Shown here: positions 41,965 through 51,105 of the stretch, piece after piece | Numbering within the stretch: the first letter of the stretch is position 1 | Layout of the letters: each line of letters starts with the position of its first letter | Assembly: GCA_038040325.1 (NCBI GenBank) | Contig: JBBPIM010000004.1 | Location: forward strand, 36,258 to 100,257 | Direction: 5' to 3' | DNA length: 64,000 bases | Source: Mayfieldus profundus | GTDB lineage: Bacteria; Actinomycetota; Thermoleophilia; Solirubrobacterales; 70-9 | The notes under the pieces: generated by a model | What the model was told of the DNA's origin: nothing | The model's input: the letters and a program-made list of their open reading frames with translations, nothing else | The model's database searches: none | Made by a program: the position numbers and the translations under genes

Positions 41965-43200
41965 CTACCGCGCAGAGCGCCGTCGCGTGCGCGCCTCGAT
42001 TGCGATCCGGTAGGCCTCCTCGAACTGGGGGACCACGGTCTCGGAACCGAACGACCCCGCGCGCCGCGCGGCAGCTTCTCCCATCCGCCCCCGCAGATCT
42101 GCGTCCGCGATCAATCGCTGCAGCGCCGCCTGGAGCTCGGCTCGATCACCGGGCGGCACCAGCAACCCGGTCTCGCCGTCGGCGACGATGTCCTTCAGGC
42201 CTCCGATGTCCGAGGCCACGACGGGCTTGCCGGCCGCGGCAGCCTCCAGGGCCGCCAGGCCGAACGGCTCCGGCAAGAGCGACGGCACGACCGTGAACAG
42301 GCAGCGGCGCACCGCCTCGATCACCAGCTCGTGAGGCAAGAGTCCAAGCGCGGTAACCCCCGCGTGATCGGGGGGCTCGTCGAGCATCCAGCGCCCGATC
42401 AGCACCAGAGGCGGCGGGCTTTCCAGCGTCCTGTAGACCTCGACCAGGTGCCGGCCCCCCTTGTCTTCGGTCACATCGCCGAAGTAGAGGATGAACGGTT
42501 CGTCAGGGAGCTGAGCGAGGCGGGAGTCGTCGGGGTGTTGCACTTGAGGCAGCTCGCGGATGAAGTTCGGAACGACGCGGTAGGTGTCATGCGCGGTGAG
42601 CCGGCAGCGGTCCTTCACCGCCGAGCTGACTGGCAGGAAGACGTCGACGTGGCGGCGCACAAGGGACTCGCGCGTCCGGGTGCCGAGCGCGATGAGGGGG
42701 CCCTTCACGCGGCCGTAGTGGATCCCTGCGCATCGCATGCATTTCACCGGACCGGGACCAATGCACGGTGCACCTCGGTATAGGAGCCGTTTCGTCGCGC
42801 AGAACAGCCCGTAATCGTGGAGGGAGAGAACCAGCGCCGCGTCGCTGCGCCGGTCCAGTGGGATGTAGGAGTGGACGAGCCTGTTGTGCGCATGGACGAT
42901 CTCAGGATTCTCCTGGCGCACGACACGCCGGAGATCGATGACGGTCTCCGGGTCAGGCGCGGGAGGCGCGTGCCGCCGCTCGGTGTCACTAACGACCGCT
43001 TGCACGCGATACATCGAGCTCCGAAGCGTGTGGACGCGGATGCCGTCGCCAGCGTCCGGCGGCCCGCTGCCCGGTTGGCGGAGCGTGGCGACCGCCACGT
43101 CGTGGCCGCGGCGGACCAACTCCACGCTCAGGTCCTCCACGGTTCGCTCCACCCCCCCAACGATGGGGGCGTATGACTCCGTGAGCATCAGGATGCGCAC
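41965..43200 (-). CDS. GT4-family glycosyltransferase
   Basis: A 411-residue GT-B enzyme: RILMLTESYAPIVGGVERTVEDL, CIGPGPVKCMRCAG (a cysteine motif shared with the GT4 at 24671-25963), LYFGDVTEDKGGRHLVEVY, PSLLPEPFGLAALEAAAAGKPVVAS and GETGLLVPPGD. GTG 43200 is followed by CGCATC and preceded by a TACGAT -10 box at 10 nt. It is the first gene of the exporter operon, so it probably adds sugars to the exported glycan. Confidence 0.9.
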   Translation of the reverse strand: MRILMLTESYAPIVGGVERTVEDLSVELVRRGHDVAVATLRQPGSGPPDAGDGIRVHTLRSSMYRVQAVVSDTERRHAPPAPDPETVIDLRRVVRQENPEIVHAHNRLVHSYIPLDRRSDAALVLSLHDYGLFCATKRLLYRGAPCIGPGPVKCMRCAGIHYGRVKGPLIALGTRTRESLVRRHVDVFLPVSSAVKDRCRLTAHDTYRVVPNFIRELPQVQHPDDSRLAQLPDEPFILYFGDVTEDKGGRHLVEVYRTLESPPPLVLIGRWMLDEPPDHAGVTALGLLPHELVIEAVRRCLFTVVPSLLPEPFGLAALEAAAAGKPVVASDIGGLKDIVADGETGLLVPPGDRAELQAALQRLIADADLRGRMGEAAARRAGSFGSETVVPQFEEAYRIAIEARTRRRSAR

Positions 43201-43210
43201 CGGGCGACCG

Positions 43211-43216
43211 ATCGTA
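43211..43216 (-). promoter_or_regulatory. -10 box of the ABC exporter operon
   Basis: TACGAT ends 10 nt before GTG 43200. The spacing is at the long end of the leaderless range. Confidence 0.4.
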
Positions 43217-43243
43217 CCGATCGACCCGTGCCAGAATCAGCGC

Positions 43244-45343
43244 GTGCCGACCGGCGCCGACCATCAGCGCGATCTCGCCCCGCCCGCCGCCTCGGTGGTG
43301 ATCTGCGCCTACACGCCTGAGCGGCTTGAGGCACTGAGCGAGGCGATCGACTCCCTCCGCGCGCAGACCCTGCACGCCCACGAGATCGTGCTGGTCATCG
43401 ACCATTCGCCAGATCTGCTGGCGGAGAGCCGCGCGCGCTGGCCCGACATCAACGTGGTGCCCAATCAGAAGGCCCAGGGTGCAGCCGCGGCTCGCAACAG
43501 CAGCCTTGCCGAAACCACCGGAGACGTGGTCGCCTTCCTCGACGACGACGCAATCCCCGACCCCGACTGGCTGGAGCGATTGGCAGCAACCTACGCCGAT
43601 CGCCGCGTCCTCGCGGTGGGCGGCACCGTCCGGCCGCGATGGCTCCAAGGTCGGCCCGCCTGGTTTCCCGCCGAGTTCGACTGGGTGGTGGGCTGCACGC
43701 ACTCCGGCATGCCCCGACAGCGCTCCGCGGTACGCAATCTGGTTGGCGCCAACATGTCGTTCAGGCGTGACGTCCTGATCGAGCTCGGCGGCTTCCGCGA
43801 AGAGTTGGGCCGGGTAAAAAAGGTCCCCGTAGGTTGTGAGGAGACGGACCTTTGCATCCGGGTCACTGAACGCTGGCCGGACTCAATAGTCGTCTATGAC
43901 CCGGCGATTTCGGTGGACCACGTGGTGCCGCCAGCTCGAGGCCGACTACGGTACTTCGTGGCGCGCTGCGCCGACGAGGGGCGCTCGAAGGCGTTGCTCG
44001 CGCGCTTGGTCGGGAGCAAGTCCGGCCTCTCCGACGAACGCTCGTACGTGCGTCGGACTTTGCCGCTCGGGCTTGTGCGTGGGATCCGAGAAGCAATGCA
44101 CGGGGACCTGACGGGCGCGGCACGCGCGGCAATGCTCGGTGTCGGGCTGCTGACCACAACGGCGGGATACGCCGCCGGCCGCGGCCTGGGCAGGCGTCCC
44201 CGCGAATCTCGCTCCAGCGACGAGCGACGAGTGACGGGTGACGAGGATGCGCGGATGCGCATCCTCATGGTGACCCCTCGCAGCCCGCTACGCCAGGGTG
44301 GCGTTGAGCGCCACGTGATGGAGGTGAGCCGCCGGGCGGTTGCGGCCGGAGCCAGGGTCGAGGTCCTCTGCACCGAGCCGGGAGGTCCGGCCCTCGCCGC
44401 GGAACGGCGTGACGGCGTGCTCATCCGCTCGGTGCGGTCCTGGCCGGCAAAGCGTGACTACTACCTGGCGCCGCGCATCTGGCGCGAGATGGCGCGCAAG
44501 CCCTGGGACCTCGTTCACGTGCAGTCCTACCACACGCTGGTTGCACCCCTCGCGATGTTGCGGGCGCTCACGCTCGGCCTCCCGTATGTGGTCACCTTCC
44601 ACGGGGGCGGGCATTCCTCCGGGCTGCGACACCGGCTGCGGCGTGCGCAGCGCCGGGCAATGCGCCCCCTGCTGGCGCGCGCCGAGCGCCTCGTCGCGGT
44701 GGCGCGCTTCGAGATCGACCTCTACGGCGGGGAGCTGGGACTTCCCCCCGAGAAGTTCGTGCTGATCCCTAACGGCACGGACCTCGCGCTCACGGACGCC
44801 GCCGGCCGCGACCGCCCGGGAGAGCCGGGATTGCTGGCGTCGATTGGCCGGCTCGAGCGCTACAAGGGTCATCACCGGGTCATCGCGGCGCTCCCGCACG
44901 TACTGGAGCGGCAACCGGAGGCGAAACTGCTCGTCGTCGGGACCGGGGAATACGAGTCGAATCTGCGCCGGCAGGCCGCCGAGCTCGGTGTCGAGGAGCA
45001 GGTCGAGTTCACCAGCGTTCCCGCCGACGACCCCGGCGCCATGGCGCAGCTCCTGCAGCGGGTCTCGCTGGTGGTCCTGCTCAGCGACTTCGAGACACAT
45101 CCGCTCGTCGCGCTGGAGGCAGCTGCCGCCGGCCGTCGCCTGCTCGTTGCCGATCGCGGCGGGCTGGCCGAGCTGGCGGAGGACGGCCTGGCGCGTGCCA
45201 TATCGCCCGACGAGACCCCGCAGGTTGTCGCAGGCGCGATCCTCGAGGAACTCGTGCGCCCCCCCCAGACGCGTGCGCCAGAGCTGACCTCGTGGGATGC
45301 GTGCGCCGCCGCCTTGCTGGAGCTGTACGGCTCGCTCGCCTGA
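43244..45343 (+). CDS. Fused GT2-GT4 glycosyltransferase
   Basis: A 699-residue protein in one uninterrupted frame. Residues about 15-260 are a GT2 domain (SVVICAYTPERLEALSEAI, VVPNQKAQGAAAARN, FLDDDAIPDPDW, GANMSFRRDVLIELGGF). A short charged linker (about 320-337) leads to a complete GT4 (338-699: RILMVTPRSPLRQGGVERHV, LLASIGRLERYKGHHRVI, LLSDFETHPLVALEAAAAG). An ATG at 44255 opens the GT4 half, so a separate GT4 could also be made. It may add two successive sugars. GTG 43244 is the chosen start, 43 bp from the divergent GT4. Confidence 0.85.
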   Translation: MPTGADHQRDLAPPAASVVICAYTPERLEALSEAIDSLRAQTLHAHEIVLVIDHSPDLLAESRARWPDINVVPNQKAQGAAAARNSSLAETTGDVVAFLDDDAIPDPDWLERLAATYADRRVLAVGGTVRPRWLQGRPAWFPAEFDWVVGCTHSGMPRQRSAVRNLVGANMSFRRDVLIELGGFREELGRVKKVPVGCEETDLCIRVTERWPDSIVVYDPAISVDHVVPPARGRLRYFVARCADEGRSKALLARLVGSKSGLSDERSYVRRTLPLGLVRGIREAMHGDLTGAARAAMLGVGLLTTTAGYAAGRGLGRRPRESRSSDERRVTGDEDARMRILMVTPRSPLRQGGVERHVMEVSRRAVAAGARVEVLCTEPGGPALAAERRDGVLIRSVRSWPAKRDYYLAPRIWREMARKPWDLVHVQSYHTLVAPLAMLRALTLGLPYVVTFHGGGHSSGLRHRLRRAQRRAMRPLLARAERLVAVARFEIDLYGGELGLPPEKFVLIPNGTDLALTDAAGRDRPGEPGLLASIGRLERYKGHHRVIAALPHVLERQPEAKLLVVGTGEYESNLRRQAAELGVEEQVEFTSVPADDPGAMAQLLQRVSLVVLLSDFETHPLVALEAAAAGRRLLVADRGGLAELAEDGLARAISPDETPQVVAGAILEELVRPPQTRAPELTSWDACAAALLELYGSLA

Positions 45344-45409
45344 CTAGGTCAAACGTCCACTACCCCTCTGTCCGTTTGAGCAAGGTGCAGGGCCGCCGAT
45401 GACGGCGGC

Positions 45410-46804
45410 ATGGCCAGGCGTACACGTCTTTCCCTATCACCCGCTCAATTTCTGATCGCCGCCGCGATCGCCCTCGCGCTTTTTGCCTGGTGCGCGGCGG
45501 CGAGCCACGCGCGCGGAGGCGCCGCACACCGTCATGCAGGCGCACACGCCAGTGCGTTGCCGAAGACGAAAGCGCCCAACAACGGCCAGACGGTCTCGGG
45601 CCGGATTATGTGGCGGGTGAAAATCCGCGGTACCCGGCCGAAGCGCGTCCACTTCGCGGTTGACGGCCGCGTCAAGACCCGCAAGGCTCGCCCGCGGCGC
45701 AGGGTGACGGCGACCATCGACACCACGAAGCTCTCCAACGGCCGGCACACGCTGACCGCAATTGCCTACCGGTCCGGACGCCGCCGTCCGGAGAAGACCA
45801 AGGTCAAGGTGCGCGTCGCGAACCCTGCCAATGGCCCGGGTTCGGTGTACTGGGGCGCGCACATCGGCTCTCATCTGACCGGCACCGAGGCGCCCTGGGA
45901 CATGAATGCGGCCGCCCAGTTCGAGGAGATGGCGGGCAGGCAGCTCTCGATCCTGCACTTCTACTCGCCGTTCTCGAACTGTTCCTCCCTGCCGTGCTCG
46001 TATTACGACTTCCCGAGCTCGCTGATGGAGACAGTCCGCCAGCACGGGTCTATCCCGATGCTCTCCTGGGCATCGAACTCGTTGCCGGGCGGCCTTAACC
46101 AGCCGGACCTCCAACTCTCCGACGTGATCGCCGGCAACTATGACTCCTACATCCGTAGCTTCGCTGAGCGCGCGAAGAGCTGGGGCCACCCATTCTTCCT
46201 GCGCTTCAACTTCGAGATGAACGGCGACTGGTTTGCCTGGTCGGAAAGCGTGAACGGAAACGGGCCCGGCCAGTCCGTCGCCGCTTGGCGCCACGTCCAC
46301 GACATCTTCACATCGGTCGGCGCGACCAATGCCACCTGGGTCTGGTGCCCCAACGCCGATCCCAACAACACGCTGCAGGATCTCGGCTCGCTCTACCCCG
46401 GCGACGGCTACGTGGACTGGACCTGCATGGATGGCTACAACTGGGGCATGAACCCGAGCCGACCCGGGGGCTGGGAGACCTTCGCCCAGGTCTTCAACGC
46501 CAGCTATCACCGGATCGCCGACACGATCGCCCCCAGCAAGCCGATGATGATCGCCGAGACGGGATCAACCGAGTACGGCGGGTCCAAGGCTGATTGGACC
46601 CGGGACGCCCTGACCATGGCCCCCAGCTACCCGAAGATTCGCGCCCTGGTCTGGTACGAGAACTACGCGGACGGCATGGACTGGCCGATCGAGACATCGC
46701 AGGGCTCCACCGGCGCCTTCGCAAGCGGGATCCAGAACTCGGCCTACACCACCAACAGCTTCGGCGACCTTGGCGACGGTCCGATCCCGCCGCCGGGGGC
46801 ATAG
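45410..46804 (+). CDS. Secreted GH26-like glycosidase with N-terminal Ig-like domain (copy 1)
   Basis: A 464-residue exported protein. Signal peptide at about 1-36; Ig-like domain at about 50-135 (VHFAVDGRVKTRK, NGRHTLTAIAYRSG); then a TIM-barrel related to GH26 mannanases from VYWGAHIGSHLTGTEAPWDM. The presumed acid/base is E269 in FNFEMNGDW and the nucleophile is E383 in IAETGS. It would cleave beta-mannan-like chains outside the cell, perhaps the glycan made here. Two shorter paralogues lie at 53568 and 54740 without the Ig-like domain. Preceded by a 66-bp gap after the GT2-GT4 fusion. Confidence 0.85.
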   Translation: MARRTRLSLSPAQFLIAAAIALALFAWCAAASHARGGAAHRHAGAHASALPKTKAPNNGQTVSGRIMWRVKIRGTRPKRVHFAVDGRVKTRKARPRRRVTATIDTTKLSNGRHTLTAIAYRSGRRRPEKTKVKVRVANPANGPGSVYWGAHIGSHLTGTEAPWDMNAAAQFEEMAGRQLSILHFYSPFSNCSSLPCSYYDFPSSLMETVRQHGSIPMLSWASNSLPGGLNQPDLQLSDVIAGNYDSYIRSFAERAKSWGHPFFLRFNFEMNGDWFAWSESVNGNGPGQSVAAWRHVHDIFTSVGATNATWVWCPNADPNNTLQDLGSLYPGDGYVDWTCMDGYNWGMNPSRPGGWETFAQVFNASYHRIADTIAPSKPMMIAETGSTEYGGSKADWTRDALTMAPSYPKIRALVWYENYADGMDWPIETSQGSTGAFASGIQNSAYTTNSFGDLGDGPIPPPGA

Positions 46805-46864
46805 CGCCCGCGAGTGGTGCACTGACCGACGCGGCCGGCCGGCATTTACGCCGACCCGTCGCAA

Positions 46865-46870
46865 TACGCT
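46865..46870 (+). promoter_or_regulatory. -10 box of the methyltransferase gene starting at 46877
   Basis: TACGCT ends 6 nt before the GTG. Confidence 0.45.
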
Positions 46871-46876
46871 TCGGCG

Positions 46877-47935
46877 GTGGCCGAGACCTCCCCTGTTGTT
46901 CGACTCGAACATCCAGACGGGTCGGTGTTGGTGACAGAGCCACGCCCGGGCCGGCGGCGGGTCAGCGTCAACGCCGCCAGGAAATCGACGTTCATGCCAG
47001 TCTCGGAGTGCGAGACGTCATACCCCCTCGCGTTGATCGAGTTGATCTTGCGCCTCAAAGGTGTGAGCGCCCTATGTGACGAGCTCGAGCGGGAGGAGCA
47101 ACCGGGCTACCTGCAGCACGTCCTCTGGTGGACGATCCGCGCCCACGTGGACGTGGAGGAGGTTGGAAACGGTCGTGTCCTCGACTTCGGTTGCGGCAGT
47201 GGCGGCTCCACGATGATCCTGTCACGCATGTTTCCGGGCGCTGAGATCGTCGGCGTGGACATGGACGCAGAGGCATTGGAGATAGCGGAGGCGCGGCGCC
47301 GGCACTACCGCGTTGAGCAGATCAGCTTCAAGCTCTCGCCCAGGCCGACCGAACTGCCGCCGGATCTGGGTGAGTTCGACTTCATCGTCTTCAGTGCGGT
47401 GCTCGAGCACCTTCTGCCCGAGGAGCGGGGAGTCGTCATCCCACTGGTCTGGGACCGGCTGCGTGAGGGTGGCCTCGTGTTCGTGGGCGAGACGCCGCAC
47501 CGGTTCACGCCGGTCGAAGTCCATACCACCGGCGGCCTTCCGCTTGTGAATTACCTTCCCGCGCCACTTGCGCTTCGCGCGGCCCGTCGCCTGTCAAAGC
47601 AAGTCGATCCGGAAGTGGACTGGCCGGATCTGCTCCGCATGGGGATGCGCGGGGGCACAGAGCGGCAGTTTCTTCGGATTCTCCACGAAGCCGGCCACAC
47701 CGACGCGGTGATTCGCAGGCCAACCAAACAGGGACTTCGCGACGAATTCGACCTCTGGTACAGAATCTCGTCTGCCTATGAGCTGCCCGGCTTCAAAGCC
47801 CGCTTGCAGTCCGTCTTTCGTGCGCTGCATCGCCTGACGAGCATCTCCTTCACACCCTATCTTGCCTTCGCGGTGGAGAAGCGGTCCGGCGCTGCGCGCC
47901 CCGCGCAAAGGAACCGGATGATCCCCGGGCGCTGA
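46877..47935 (+). CDS. Class I SAM-dependent methyltransferase
   Basis: A 352-residue protein. An N-terminal extension of about 90 residues precedes the SAM fold: motif I is RVLDFGCGSGGSTMILSRM (about 104-122), then GVDMDAEALEIA, FDFIVFSAVLEHLLPEERG and LREGGLVFVGETPHRFTPVE. The ETPHRF phrase is typical of methyltransferases in polysaccharide loci. It may methylate a terminal sugar; the substrate is unknown. It stands between the first GH26 gene and the first GT2+flippase module, 23 nt before the GT2. Confidence 0.87.
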   Translation: MAETSPVVRLEHPDGSVLVTEPRPGRRRVSVNAARKSTFMPVSECETSYPLALIELILRLKGVSALCDELEREEQPGYLQHVLWWTIRAHVDVEEVGNGRVLDFGCGSGGSTMILSRMFPGAEIVGVDMDAEALEIAEARRRHYRVEQISFKLSPRPTELPPDLGEFDFIVFSAVLEHLLPEERGVVIPLVWDRLREGGLVFVGETPHRFTPVEVHTTGGLPLVNYLPAPLALRAARRLSKQVDPEVDWPDLLRMGMRGGTERQFLRILHEAGHTDAVIRRPTKQGLRDEFDLWYRISSAYELPGFKARLQSVFRALHRLTSISFTPYLAFAVEKRSGAARPAQRNRMIPGR

Positions 47936-47958
47936 GTTCACCGCGGAGTGCTTGCCAA

Positions 47959-48912
47959 ATGTCACGCCCGTTCTTCACCGTCCTCGTCACAACCTACGAC
48001 CGCGCCCAGATCGTGCGGCGCTGTGTTGACAGCTGCCTCGGCCAGACCTTCTCCGACTACGAGGTCGTCGTAGTCGATGACGGTTCGACCGACGACACCT
48101 TCTCGATCCTGGAGCGCATCGATGATCCTCGCCTGCGTGTCGTCGCCCATGAGTCAAACCGCGGAATCGACCCCTCGCGGCACACCGGTGTCGCCAACTC
48201 GCGCGGGGAGTGGATAGTCCACATCGACAGCGACGACGAGTTGTTCCCCTACACGCTCGAGCGCCTGCGCGAGTTCATCGATGCTCTCCCGGATGGTGTG
48301 CGGGTCCTGCGTACCCGGCTGCTCTGGGACGACGGTCGCATCACCCCTGCTTTCGTCCCAACGGGACCGATCGATTACGAAGGTCGACTCCGAGCCTGGG
48401 AGGCGGACCGGTCGGATGCCGGGAACTGCTGGCATCGTTCCGTATTCGACCTCAATCCGTATTTCAGGGATCGCCGCGGCGCGATGGAAGCGCTGCGGGA
48501 GTTGAACATGTCGAGAGTCGAGACCACCATGTACGTCCCGGACGTTCTCGCCAAGGTGCACACCGACGCTCCAAACAGCTGGGCGCGCGGCGCCGACGCG
48601 TCCGAGGTCATCCCGCGGCTGTTGCGCGAGGCGCCCGACATGCTGTGGATGATGGAGACGACGATCGACGAGCACGGTGCCGCGCTGGCTCAACATGCCC
48701 CCCGGACATATCGGCTCTTCCTGCGTGGGGCGTCAACGCAGGCGTTTCTGCTCGGCGACCGCAGGAAGGGATTCCGCTACGGACTTGCGGCCTTGCGGCT
48801 CGGCAGGCTCGATGCATTGGCCTGGGGAACCCTTGCGCTGGGGTTGCTTGGCCCGTGGGCGGTGGTTCGGGGCACGGTGGCGCACCGCCGGCTGAATCGC
48901 TTGAGGCCCTAG
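47959..48912 (+). CDS. GT2-family glycosyltransferase (module copy A)
   Basis: A 317-residue GT-A enzyme: FFTVLVTTYDRAQIVRRCVD, VVVVDDGSTDDTFSIL, HESNRGIDPSRHTGVANSRG, IDSDDELFPYTLERLRE with the DSD metal motif. A C-terminal hydrophobic stretch (about 285-305) follows. It is closely related along its whole length to the GT2 at 51106-52068. A GGAG site lies 10 nt before the ATG. The stop overlaps the convergent flippase stop by 4 bp, the same geometry as in the second module. Confidence 0.9.
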   Translation: MSRPFFTVLVTTYDRAQIVRRCVDSCLGQTFSDYEVVVVDDGSTDDTFSILERIDDPRLRVVAHESNRGIDPSRHTGVANSRGEWIVHIDSDDELFPYTLERLREFIDALPDGVRVLRTRLLWDDGRITPAFVPTGPIDYEGRLRAWEADRSDAGNCWHRSVFDLNPYFRDRRGAMEALRELNMSRVETTMYVPDVLAKVHTDAPNSWARGADASEVIPRLLREAPDMLWMMETTIDEHGAALAQHAPRTYRLFLRGASTQAFLLGDRRKGFRYGLAALRLGRLDALAWGTLALGLLGPWAVVRGTVAHRRLNRLRP

Positions 48913-50228
48913 CCGAGGCTAGGTTCCCGGCGGCCGGCGTTGCCAGCCCAGCGCTGCGGAAGCAGCAGCGGGCGCAGGATGGTGCCAAGAAGAGCCAGGG
49001 CAATGACGGTCTGGCTCACGGTCCAGGCGACGCCAACACCGGTGATGCCCATTGGCGGCAGCAGGATCGCGCTCAAGCCGATCACGAGCACAGCGAGACT
49101 GCCCTCTACAACGGCCATGGCGCGGCCACGGTGCTGGATCCGAGCAACGCTGACACCCAACGCGACGATCACGTTCGGAATCATGCCCGCCGCGAGGAGC
49201 CGCAGGAGCGACGCCCCGGCGTCGGCGTAGGCTTGGCCGAAGGCAATCAGCATCCAGGGCGCCGCGATTGCTGTCAGCGCCGCGAGCGGGACGACAAGCC
49301 GCATTGAGGTAGCGAGTGCGCGACGTGTGAGCTGCCGCAGCTGCGCCATGTCGACCGCCGCTTCGACGGTGAGCGAGATCATGATGTTCACCGCAACGAG
49401 TTGCAGCGCCAGACAGATCGTCCAGGGAATGAAGAAATATGCCGTTTCAACTGCGCTGCTGAGGTTCGCGACGAGGATCGGGAGATAGAGGGTCGCTGCG
49501 AGACCGAACAACCATCCCGCGAGATTGCCCGTCGCCATCCCGATCAGCTTGCGGCGATCGAGCGAGTGATGGGATGGGTGCGCTGGGATCAGGCGCCGGA
49601 AGACGAGCAGGTTGATCAGGAGAATCGCGGCGGGCAATGGCGCATTCCACGCTATGAACAGACCCGACCCCGGGACCCCCACGAGGGCAAGCAGGACCGC
49701 CAGCTTGGCGAGGGAATACAGCGAGTTCTCGAGTGGAATCCACCTCGCGGACCGCAGGCCGGTGAGGACACCGTCCTGCAGAGTAAAGACGGTTGTCGCC
49801 GCCGTGGCCAGCGTGAAGCCGATCAACCAGCCATCGCTGTCCAGGAAGCCGAGCTTTGAAGACCAAGCGGAGCTCGTGAGGGCGGCTGCGGCGCCCAAGA
49901 CGAGAGACAGAACCACAGTGACCAGATAGCTGCGCACAACGAACGTGCGGGTCGACGCGCCGGCCACAGGCAGGTAGCGGACCAGGACGGTGCTGAGGCC
50001 GAGTGTGCACACACCCGAGACGAGGGTCAGAGCCGAAATCGCGGCCGAGTTGAGACCCACCACGCGCGCAGGATACGTCTGCGCTGCGAGTACCCAGAAG
50101 GCGATCCCGAGCAAGCCCGTGACGCCGGTTCCCAGGATCAGGAAATAGCCGGTCTGATACAGCGGGTCGCTGAGATGCTCGCGTAACCGATCTCGGCCGG
50201 ATTGGGCTGGTGGGGGCGCCGTGGCCAT
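48909..50228 (-). CDS. Wzx-type polysaccharide flippase (module copy A)
   Basis: A 439-residue polytopic protein with about twelve to fourteen helices. Signatures of the MVF/PST superfamily include DPLYQTGYFLILGTGVTGLLG near the start, TLGLSTVLVRYLP and FRRLIPA in the middle. It would flip polyprenyl-linked oligosaccharides to the outer face. ATG 50228 is chosen over longer starts because the paralogue at 52065-53405 begins in the same place relative to DPLYQTGY. Convergent with GT2 copy A. No Wzy or Wzz partner was identified. Confidence 0.88.
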   Translation of the reverse strand: MATAPPPAQSGRDRLREHLSDPLYQTGYFLILGTGVTGLLGIAFWVLAAQTYPARVVGLNSAAISALTLVSGVCTLGLSTVLVRYLPVAGASTRTFVVRSYLVTVVLSLVLGAAAALTSSAWSSKLGFLDSDGWLIGFTLATAATTVFTLQDGVLTGLRSARWIPLENSLYSLAKLAVLLALVGVPGSGLFIAWNAPLPAAILLINLLVFRRLIPAHPSHHSLDRRKLIGMATGNLAGWLFGLAATLYLPILVANLSSAVETAYFFIPWTICLALQLVAVNIMISLTVEAAVDMAQLRQLTRRALATSMRLVVPLAALTAIAAPWMLIAFGQAYADAGASLLRLLAAGMIPNVIVALGVSVARIQHRGRAMAVVEGSLAVLVIGLSAILLPPMGITGVGVAWTVSQTVIALALLGTILRPLLLPQRWAGNAGRREPSLG

Positions 50229-50305
50229 TCCGCTATCGCCCGCGCTGTGGAAGATCAGGCCCCACCGGCTCGACTTCGACCCGCGCCAAGGGTTTCCTCT
50301 GCCAC

Positions 50306-50962
50306 TCAGCCCGGGGCTGTTTTCCTCCACAGACGCCTGCGTCGCATGTACACCAGCCGGCCCCAGAGTTCCCTGCGACCGGCCTTGGAATAGAGCTCGT
50401 CCAGGGGCGCCTTGCCAACAAGAGGATGCAGGTGCTCGACAATCGAATCAGATGCGTGAGCGAAAGCGTTGCGGGAGATCGCTGTCTGCACGAACTCGTC
50501 ATCGACGAACTCGTGCATATAGCGCTCGTGTAGCAGCCGCGTTGGATCGTCGATGGTGCCCAGCTCGGCATAGTCCCTCGTAACCAGCGAGTGGGTGGAA
50601 TGCTGGCCGGCCATCACACGATCTGAACACAGATCGTTGGTACCGACCACGCCGATTCCCTCGGTCAGCTGTGCCTTCGCTGCCTCAAGCCAGCCCGGAT
50701 GAAAGCGAAGGTCATCAGCCGCCAAGAACAACAGGGGCTCGCTCGTCTCCTGAACCGCGTGGTTGATCTTCTTCGCGTAGTTGCCCCGTACGATCAGCAT
50801 CTCCGCGCCCTCGGCCTCGATCGCGCGTTGCTCAGCCTCATCGCCAGGGTCGCAGACGAACAGGACGCGGGCCCCTGGGGTGGTTCGCCGGATCGACGTG
50901 AGCAGGGGCCGCACGTTGTGTGGGCGGCCCAACACGGGCACGATGATCACCAGCTCAGCCAC
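50306..50962 (-). CDS. GT2-like glycosyltransferase, short
   Basis: A 218-residue protein with the start of a GT-A fold: ELVIIVPVLGRPHNVRPLLTS-like sequence and LFVCDPGDEAEQRAI. LFLAADDLRFHPGWLEAA is the acidic metal region and VGTNDLCSDRVMAGQHSTHSLV follows. It is about 80 residues shorter than the neighbouring GT2 enzymes, lacking the long C-terminal helical part. The GTG start has a GGAGG site 9 nt upstream. It lies between the two GT2+flippase modules and belongs to neither, so it marks the junction of the duplication. Confidence 0.75.
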   Translation of the reverse strand: MAELVIIVPVLGRPHNVRPLLTSIRRTTPGARVLFVCDPGDEAEQRAIEAEGAEMLIVRGNYAKKINHAVQETSEPLLFLAADDLRFHPGWLEAAKAQLTEGIGVVGTNDLCSDRVMAGQHSTHSLVTRDYAELGTIDDPTRLLHERYMHEFVDDEFVQTAISRNAFAHASDSIVEHLHPLVGKAPLDELYSKAGRRELWGRLVYMRRRRLWRKTAPG

Positions 50963-51105
50963 CGACTAAAGCCTCCAAACTGACCTGTCGCGAGCCAGTC
51001 AGCCCCCGACGACTCGGCGCCGACAAGAAGCTGACCGCCCAAGAACCACGGAAAGGCATCGTAGCCTGTCGGAGCGTTCTCGAGCCGAATTGAGAGCCCC
51101 GCGAG

